From Oscillospiraceae bacterium (GTDB lineage: Bacteria > Bacillota > Clostridia > Oscillospirales > Oscillospiraceae), in contig JAJQHT010000023.1 of assembly GCA_021199595.1 (NCBI GenBank), forward strand, positions 1 to 9,915: a stretch of 9,915 nt of DNA. The letters run 5' to 3'. Every line of letters starts with the position of its first letter. The first letter of the stretch is position 1. The notes below the pieces were generated by a model that did not search any database, was not told where the DNA came from, and saw only the letters and a list, made by a program, of their open reading frames with translations. Positions 6,000 through 9,915 of this stretch are shown piece by piece. The position numbers and the translations under genes were made by a program.

Positions 6000-7271
6000 T
6001 TAAATAACCTTTTCCACACTGAACATCGATTCCAAAACCAAGAAATTTGCACGGAACAGGTTATTCAGATTCCAGATGCTGATCCCCGCCAGGCCGTATT
6101 CGCTGACTAACTCATACTTAGCCCGCAGGCTGCGGGCATCCTCGAACCAGACCTCATGCTGTGCGCCGCTCCCGTCGGTATAGAGAAAGAAGGGCGATTG
6201 AGCTGTCTCGTCAAATTGGATGGCAGCGCCCACCTGTCCCGCAAGTGTGACGGCCCCTACGTTGGTCAGCGGCTTTGCCGCTGACCCCTGAACAAAGGGA
6301 AGCGTCCAGTCATAGCCATAATTTGGCACCCCCAGAAGCACCTTCCCTGACGGCATGACGGATACCGCATAATCAAGCACCTGGCGTACCTTGTCAATAG
6401 GAGCCACCGCCATGGCCGGGCCATAGGTATAGCCCCACTCATAGGTCATCAGCACCACGTAATCCACGGTTTTGCCGTGGAAAGCATAGTCATGGGCTGT
6501 GTATAAAAGCCCCTGCTGACTGTCAGACAGTTTGGGGGCCAGGGCCGTCACCACAATATAGCCCAGGGTGTGCAGCCGCTCGTTGAGCCGGGAAATAAAC
6601 TGGTTATAGCTGTTCCGGTCAAACTGATAGATATACTCGAAATCTATGTTGATGCCATACCAGCCGCCCTGTGCCAGCTTTGCCTCCACATTGTTCAAAA
6701 AATCATCCTGCACCGCCTGGTCTGTCAGAATCGTGTGAGCAATATCGCTGGAGAAACCACCCTGCGCTTTCAGGTTTGTAATGGTCAGAAGGTTTGCCGT
6801 CCGCTCCCCTTCAGATGTGCCAGTGTTCACATTAAAGGTCTGCGTGAGAGCGCCTGTCACGTCTGTTCGATAGGAAAACGGAGAGACAAAGGTCAGATAC
6901 GGAAGCTGAGCGAATAACGTGTCATCCGTCGCGTCGGTTATGTAGCCGTTTACGACGATTTCCCCTAAATCCTGCCCCACTGCCGGTATGACAATGCTTT
7001 GCCCCGGATAGATGCGGTTTGGGTCAATAGACGGATTGACAGCGATAATTCTCTGGACAGTGACGTCATAGCGTCGGGCAATGGAAAACAGCGTCTGCCC
7101 ACGCTGAACGACATGAATGCGCTGGCCCTGCGGGATAATGAGCGCCTGCCCCACCGCCAGCACTGACGGGTCTTCAAGCTGATTTGCATATACAATATCA
7201 TCCAACACCACAGAATACCGCCGGGCAATGTTATAAAGTGTGTCACCACTTTTTACCACGTATATTTCCAA
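6000..7271 (-). CDS. LysM-GH18 peptidoglycan hydrolase, SleL/YaaH-like spore cortex-lytic enzyme
   Basis: A 423-aa protein with two LysM peptidoglycan-binding domains (about 3-47 and 52-96) and a C-terminal glycoside hydrolase family 18 domain (about 104-415). The catalytic stretch GINIDFEYI places D210 and acid/base E212 as in the spore-germination GH18 group, and VVLMTYEWGYTYGP and GVPNYGYDW are other hallmark segments. Characterised relatives (SleL of Bacillus cereus/anthracis, YaaH of B. subtilis) are N-acetylglucosaminidases acting on cortex fragments during germination. The absence of a signal peptide fits proteins made in the mother cell and loaded into the spore coat/cortex. The start is TTG at 7271, served by AGGAAAGGA (complement of 7282-7290); the first LysM domain begins at once after it. 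The 3' end abuts the converging terminator. It has its own leader, separate from the DUF4364 gene. Confidence 0.9.
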   Translation of the reverse strand: MEIYVVKSGDTLYNIARRYSVVLDDIVYANQLEDPSVLAVGQALIIPQGQRIHVVQRGQTLFSIARRYDVTVQRIIAVNPSIDPNRIYPGQSIVIPAVGQDLGEIVVNGYITDATDDTLFAQLPYLTFVSPFSYRTDVTGALTQTFNVNTGTSEGERTANLLTITNLKAQGGFSSDIAHTILTDQAVQDDFLNNVEAKLAQGGWYGINIDFEYIYQFDRNSYNQFISRLNERLHTLGYIVVTALAPKLSDSQQGLLYTAHDYAFHGKTVDYVVLMTYEWGYTYGPAMAVAPIDKVRQVLDYAVSVMPSGKVLLGVPNYGYDWTLPFVQGSAAKPLTNVGAVTLAGQVGAAIQFDETAQSPFFLYTDGSGAQHEVWFEDARSLRAKYELVSEYGLAGISIWNLNNLFRANFLVLESMFSVEKVI

Positions 7272-7300
7272 TGAGATGCAATCCTTTCCTGGTGATACCC

Positions 7301-7309
7301 CATTCTATG
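7301..7309 (-). promoter_or_regulatory. Possible sporulation-type -10 element upstream of the SleL-like gene
   Basis: The minus strand reads CATAGAATG here, about 30 nt before the TTG start, resembling the CATA-type -10 elements of mother-cell and forespore sigma factors. No well-spaced -35 was found (an AATAATA stretch lies about 3 nt too far away), and no sigma-A promoter is visible either. Weak candidate. Confidence 0.25.
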
Positions 7310-7340
7310 CTATTGTTCGGAAGTTGCTTATTATTCGGAT

Positions 7341-7383
7341 AAAAAACGAGCTGCGCCAGGATACATATCCGGCACAGCTCGTT
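7341..7383 (-). terminator. Intrinsic terminator of the DUF4364 gene
   Basis: On the minus strand a long hairpin, ACGAGCTGTGCC with GGCGCAGCTCGT plus inner GGATA/TATCC pairing, is followed by six T's. It starts 6 nt after the stop codon at 7389. The plus-strand side also ends in a T-rich run, so it may work weakly in both directions. It separates DUF4364 from the SleL-like gene. Confidence 0.9.
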
Positions 7384-7388
7384 GTTTC

Positions 7389-7922
7389 TTATGACTCGTC
7401 CTCAGATTCGAGGAATATCTCAATGATGCGATTGTATATCTCCTCCGCTCTATCGCGGAATTTGGACTCAATCCGCTGAGCCTGGGCCTCATCAGGAACG
7501 GCAAGCCGCATGGAGATGATTTCACCCATACCGTCAGACAAGCGCAGGCTGACAGTCTTTCCGCCGTTGGAGGCTGCCTCGGAGGCAGTTTCTATCATGC
7601 TGCTTCGGCTCATGGCGGCGGCCACCGGCGCAGTCAGTCGCTCCGCCTTGGCCCGCACGGAATAGGGCAGGCTGGAAGCCACGGTGTTCACGTTTCGACG
7701 GCCCTTTTCAGTGATTTCATATTTCCCGTCCGCGTCGGTGACGTGTCCCGTCTTTACAAGCTCCGCGAGGCAGTCCGTATAGTCAAACCAGGTAAATCCC
7801 CCGTCCAGCAGCGTTAGGTCTGACAGCACCAGCGGCTCCACCGGGCCAGGCAGCTTTTCAAGGATGAATAGTATTAGTATTTTAATGTCCAGCTTATCCC
7901 GGATAAAGCCCAGGTTTTCCAT
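7389..7922 (-). CDS. DUF4364 family protein (winged-helix-like)
   Basis: A 177-aa cytoplasmic protein matching the clostridial DUF4364 family: an N-terminal helix-rich region (DKLDIKILILFILEKLPGPV) that looks like a winged-helix fold, a wing-like YEITEKGRRNV segment around residues 67-78, and a C-terminal strand-helix module (TVSLRLSDGMGEIISMRLAV, then a charged helix). Function is unknown; a regulatory DNA-binding role is often inferred. The start at 7922 is preferred over the in-frame ATG at 7952. It has an AAGGGA-type site (complement of 7929-7937), whereas the earlier ATG would lie upstream of the expected transcription start of the promoter at 7955-7963. It is a single-gene unit with its own promoter and terminator, divergent from the cysteine-containing gene. 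Confidence 0.87.
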   Translation of the reverse strand: MENLGFIRDKLDIKILILFILEKLPGPVEPLVLSDLTLLDGGFTWFDYTDCLAELVKTGHVTDADGKYEITEKGRRNVNTVASSLPYSVRAKAERLTAPVAAAMSRSSMIETASEAASNGGKTVSLRLSDGMGEIISMRLAVPDEAQAQRIESKFRDRAEEIYNRIIEIFLESEDES

Positions 7923-7928
7923 ATACGT

Positions 7929-7937
7929 TCCCTTCCC
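7929..7937 (-). promoter_or_regulatory. Ribosome binding site of the DUF4364 gene
   Basis: The minus strand reads GGGAAGGGA, 6 nt before the ATG at 7922, and decides the start in favour of 7922. Confidence 0.7.
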
Positions 7938-7954
7938 GCCTGTCTTTTTCATTT

Positions 7955-7963
7955 ATCATACCA
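7955..7963 (-). promoter_or_regulatory. Extended -10 promoter for the DUF4364 gene
   Basis: The minus strand reads TGG-TATGAT, an extended -10 (TGnTATnAT). The -35 region is poor, as is usual for extended -10 promoters. The predicted start near 7948 gives a leader of about 26 nt containing the GGGAAGGGA site. Confidence 0.55.
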
Positions 7964-7992
7964 CAAATTTCAATCCTCGTACAGGATAATTT

Positions 7993-8019
7993 CACATTCC
8001 GCCGCTCGGCGCATAGACT
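7993..8019 (+). promoter_or_regulatory. Sigma-K-like promoter candidate for the unknown cysteine protein
   Basis: CACA at 7993-7996 and CATAGACT at 8012-8019, with 16 nt between the AC and CATA, resemble the mACm / CATAnnnTA consensus of late mother-cell sigma-K. No sigma-A-like pair was seen in 7964-8060. The final A of the -10 consensus is replaced by G, so this is a candidate only. Confidence 0.35.
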
Positions 8020-8022
8020 GTA

Positions 8023-8044
8023 GTGAACGCCGGGTTCACCCGGC
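8023..8044 (+). repeat. Two overlapping inverted repeats in the 5' leader
   Basis: GTGAAC (8023-8028) pairs with GTTCAC (8034-8039), and GCCGGG (8029-8034) pairs with CCCGGC (8039-8044). Both stems are perfect 6-mers, and they share bases 8034 and 8039 and enclose each other's arms, so only one can form at a time. The pair ends 8 nt before the ribosome site at 8053-8060. Confidence 0.6.
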
Positions 8045-8052
8045 AAATACGA

Positions 8053-8060
8053 AGAGGAGG
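8053..8060 (+). promoter_or_regulatory. Ribosome binding site selecting the start at 8068
   Basis: AGAGGAGG, 7 nt before the ATG at 8068. It excludes the upstream in-frame GTG at 8023, which would add 15 residues and lies inside the leader hairpins. Confidence 0.85.
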
Positions 8061-8067
8061 TATCATC

Positions 8068-8862
8068 ATGGCGGACAGCCAGGAGTACACGGAAGCCGTG
8101 TGTATCCATACAAGGAAAATCTACGATAGCTGCCGCGACAAGGATTGTGTGGAGGATCTGCGGGTGTATCCCACCGTCAGCTCTCAGCCATACATAGAGA
8201 GCGCCTTCAGCGTGCGGCCCGCCTCTGCAACGCTGCTGTATGCAAGCGTGGACGTGGATGAAATAAGCTTCAACCGGGGCTATTTCACGGTAGACGTGAC
8301 CTATTTCTACGAGGTGACGGGCCAGACCTTCCCGGGGGAAAACCAAGTTCAGGGCCTGTGCGTATTCAACAAGCGGGTTATGCTGTTCGGCAGCGAAGGC
8401 TCCGCCAAGGTCTACAGCTCTGACGGAACCTTTGCGGACAGCGTCACTCAGCCGGTGGCCGTGGTAGAATGTGTAAATCCCATCGCACTGAACATGAAAC
8501 TGGTGGACACCTGCCCGACAGGGCTGTCCGCCGACGTACGGGACATTCCTCCAAGCATTCTTGCCCATTTTGGAGAGGATTTGGTACTGTCAGACGGCTC
8601 CCGTATGCTGATGACAACGCTGGGGCAGTTTTCTATCATTCGCCTGGAACGGGATACTCAGCTTGTCGTGCCGGTTCATGACTATTGCCTGCCGGATAAG
8701 GAGTGCATCTCCGGCACGGAGGACGATCCCTGCTCCATGTTCTCCCGTATCCGTTTCCCGGTGGAGGAGTTCTTCCCGCCAGACAGCATCGACGCCGCAG
8801 AGGATTATCGCTCGGCCATTCAAAATCTGAACGCCGCGCCCAATGCCGCTGCCACCAGCTGA
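8068..8862 (+). CDS. Conserved-looking cysteine-containing protein of unknown function
   Basis: A 264-aa soluble protein without signal peptide or membrane helix; I do not recognise a named family with certainty. The N-terminus holds a charged cysteine cluster, C12-x9-C22-x4-C27 (AVCIHTRKIYDSCRDKDC), followed by an LRVY segment and a strand-rich body containing FTVDVTYFYEVTG. Nine cysteines occur in total, four of them (YCLP, ECIS, PCSM and DTCP) in the second half. Metal binding or disulfide cross-linking is possible. I recall similar hypothetical proteins in Clostridia, but this is memory and not a search. A sigma-K-like promoter candidate and the nearby SleL-like gene hint at a spore-coat or spore-surface role; this is inference. 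The start is set by AGAGGAGG. It is a single-gene unit closed by a strong terminator. Confidence 0.85.
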   Translation: MADSQEYTEAVCIHTRKIYDSCRDKDCVEDLRVYPTVSSQPYIESAFSVRPASATLLYASVDVDEISFNRGYFTVDVTYFYEVTGQTFPGENQVQGLCVFNKRVMLFGSEGSAKVYSSDGTFADSVTQPVAVVECVNPIALNMKLVDTCPTGLSADVRDIPPSILAHFGEDLVLSDGSRMLMTTLGQFSIIRLERDTQLVVPVHDYCLPDKECISGTEDDPCSMFSRIRFPVEEFFPPDSIDAAEDYRSAIQNLNAAPNAAATS

Positions 8863-8868
8863 CGAAAA

Positions 8869-8902
8869 TGCCGGACTGCAATGCAGTCCGGCACATTTTT
8901 TT
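8869..8902 (+). terminator. Terminator between converging genes, probably bidirectional
   Basis: Twelve-base arms TGCCGGACTGCA and TGCAGTCCGGCA (8869-8880 and 8882-8893) around a single A, with seven T's at 8896-8902 on the plus side and an AAAA run (UUUU on the minus transcript) on the other. It begins 6 nt after the stop at 8862; the T-run overlaps the stop codon of the converging gene at 8901. Confidence 0.92.
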
Positions 8903-9560
8903 ACGTTCTGGGAACTATGTTGCTCTTGTCCTTATAGATATGGCCTGCCGGAACTACGCCCCGAACAGAGGAAAGAGGATAAACACTGCTCTCCCGGCCT
9001 ATGACCGTACCGGGGTTCAGGACGCTGTTGCAGCCCACCTCCACATGGTCGCCCAGCATGGCTCCCACCTTTTTCCGGCCTGTCTCATGGCGAATCGTTC
9101 CCTCCAGGATAACGACCAGGGTCTTGTCGCTTTTCACATTGGAGGTGATGCTCCCGGCCCCCATATGGGCCTTATAGCCCAGGATGGAGTCCCCCACATA
9201 ATTATAATGAGGCACCTGCACGCCGTTGAACAGGATTACATTTTTCAGCTCAGTGGAGTTTCCCACTACGCAGCCCTCCCCTACCAGGGCGTTGCCGCGG
9301 ATAAAGGCGCACTGGCGCACCTCTGTCCTGTGACCAATAATGCATGGGCCATGGATGTAAGCAGAAGGGAACACCTCCGCATCCTTTGCAATCCAGACAT
9401 CCTCTGCCGGGTGGTTGTATTCCTCCGCCGGGAGAGTTTTTCCCAGGGCAAGAATAAAATCACCAATGCCTTCCAGAGCCTCCCAGGGGTACTCCGTTGT
9501 CTCCAGCAACGGAGCCGCAGCAGTGTGCTCCAATGAATACAGCTCCCTTGTGGTAATCAT
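8901..9560 (-). CDS. Left-handed beta-helix protein resembling the GlmU acetyltransferase domain
   Basis: A 219-aa protein made of hexapeptide repeats (for example VFPSAYIHGPCIIG, VGEGCVVG, VEVGCNSVLNPGTVIG) that form a left-handed parallel beta-helix. The segment GNSTELKN...VPHYNYVGDSILG...MGAGSITSN aligns by eye with the acetyltransferase domain of GlmU, keeping the equivalents of E. coli H363, Y366 and N386 but with His for N377 and Val for Y387. The N-terminal 50 residues (RELYSLEHTAAAPLLE) replace the uridyltransferase domain, which is absent; GlmU is about 450-460 aa. It starts 4 nt inside glmM (ATGA overlap), with GAGGTGA (complement of 9565-9571) as ribosome site. A role on glucosamine-1-phosphate or a related sugar is plausible from context; a purely structural or other acyltransferase role is the alternative. 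Confidence 0.85.
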   Translation of the reverse strand: MITTRELYSLEHTAAAPLLETTEYPWEALEGIGDFILALGKTLPAEEYNHPAEDVWIAKDAEVFPSAYIHGPCIIGHRTEVRQCAFIRGNALVGEGCVVGNSTELKNVILFNGVQVPHYNYVGDSILGYKAHMGAGSITSNVKSDKTLVVILEGTIRHETGRKKVGAMLGDHVEVGCNSVLNPGTVIGRESSVYPLSSVRGVVPAGHIYKDKSNIVPRT

Positions 9561-9915
9561 TTTCTCACCTCGATAAGACAGCCAATTTTCTCCATTACAG
9601 CAATAAGACGATTCACCGCAGCTTCGCAGGTCTCTGTCGTTCCAGCCTCCGCCATGACCCGGAGGACAGGCTCTGTCCCGCTCTTGCGAAGCAGTACCCG
9701 TCCGTCGTCGCCAAGCTCCTGCTCCACAGCAGCCACCTCTGCGGCCACACGTTCGTCCGCCAAAACTGCGTCCTTGTCTGTGACGACAACATTTTTCAGT
9801 ACCTGGGGATAGGTAGTCACATCCGATACAAGCGAGGACAAGGGAAGCTGGGTCTCTATCATTACACGCATGACCATAATGGCCGTGATGATACCATCCC
9901 CAGAGCGGGCATACT
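9557..9915 (-). CDS. glmM: Phosphoglucosamine mutase, C-terminal part (5' end outside window)
   Basis: The last 119 codons of an alpha-D-phosphohexomutase, read continuously from the window edge. SGDGIITAI matches the TGDGLLTAL-type segment that follows the sugar-specificity loop, and RKSGTEPVLRVMAEA is the phosphate-binding loop of domain 4 (usual form RPSGTEPLIRVM). GlmM interconverts glucosamine-6-phosphate and glucosamine-1-phosphate on the way to UDP-N-acetylglucosamine and peptidoglycan. The catalytic serine lies outside the window. Specificity for glucosamine is inferred from the motif details and from the coupled GlmU-like gene; phosphomannomutase/phosphoglucomutase relatives share the same loop. 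The in-frame ATGs near 9877 are internal, not the start, because conserved sequence continues upstream of them. Confidence 0.88.
   Translation of the reverse strand, partial: YARSGDGIITAIMVMRVMIETQLPLSSLVSDVTTYPQVLKNVVVTDKDAVLADERVAAEVAAVEQELGDDGRVLLRKSGTEPVLRVMAEAGTTETCEAAVNRLIAVMEKIGCLIEVRK

Noticed and set aside
7971..8067. Leader of the cysteine-protein gene considered as a known riboswitch or T-box
   Set aside because: Too short, with no recognisable conserved core of a riboswitch or T-box sequence and no terminator/antiterminator pair.
7894..8568. A 224-codon minus-strand frame across the divergent promoter region
   Set aside because: It runs through both leaders and overlaps two better-supported genes; composition and lack of motifs suggest a shadow frame.
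8703..9536. A 277-codon plus-strand frame across the terminator at 8869-8902
   Set aside because: It reads through a strong terminator and lies antisense to the hexapeptide-repeat gene; no ribosome site and no domain.

Overview
The window is about 9.9 kb of moderately GC-rich DNA that looks like the chromosome of an anaerobic, spore-forming Clostridia, most likely a gut Oscillospiraceae/Oscillospirales relative. The reasons are a LysM-GH18 cortex-lytic-type enzyme without a signal peptide, a DUF4364 protein (a family mainly of Clostridia), a secreted Ser/Glu/Ala-linker protein of a kind common in that group, strong AGGAGG-type ribosome sites, and sigma-A promoters close to consensus. I see no phage, IS element, tRNA, rRNA or CRISPR array.

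Layout from left to right. (1) 1-1222, minus strand: a VTT/DedA-superfamily membrane protein whose 3' end overlaps the start of pgsA (phosphatidylglycerophosphate synthase, cut by the window edge), a small membrane-lipid operon behind a near-perfect sigma-A promoter. (2) 1232-1409: a divergent promoter region. (3) 1410-3713, plus strand: a 767-aa secreted acidic protein predicted to form a beta-helix, in its own transcription unit with a strong terminator. (4) 3830-5939, plus strand: a VanZ-like membrane protein that appears to be cut short by a TAG codon, then a glutamyl-Q tRNA(Asp) synthetase (gluQ) and an iron-sulfur-flavoprotein-like reductase, ending in a strong terminator. (5) 6000-7922, minus strand: a two-LysM plus GH18 spore-cortex-type hydrolase (SleL/YaaH-like) and, upstream and separated by a terminator, a DUF4364 winged-helix-type protein. 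(6) 8068-8862, plus strand: an unrecognised cysteine-containing protein preceded by a sigma-K-like promoter candidate and by two mutually exclusive leader hairpins. (7) 8901-9915, minus strand: the 3' part of glmM, coupled by an ATGA overlap to a stand-alone left-handed beta-helix protein resembling the GlmU acetyltransferase domain.

Most of the content is ordinary housekeeping and envelope biology: phospholipid head-group synthesis, amino-sugar precursors for peptidoglycan, tRNA modification and spore lysis. The less explained parts are the bracketed beta-helix protein, the truncated VanZ gene, the apparently SD-less gluQ start, the unknown cysteine protein with sporulation-like control signals, and the GlmU-like protein lacking a nucleotidyltransferase domain. 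I found no convincing new multi-gene defence or metabolic system.
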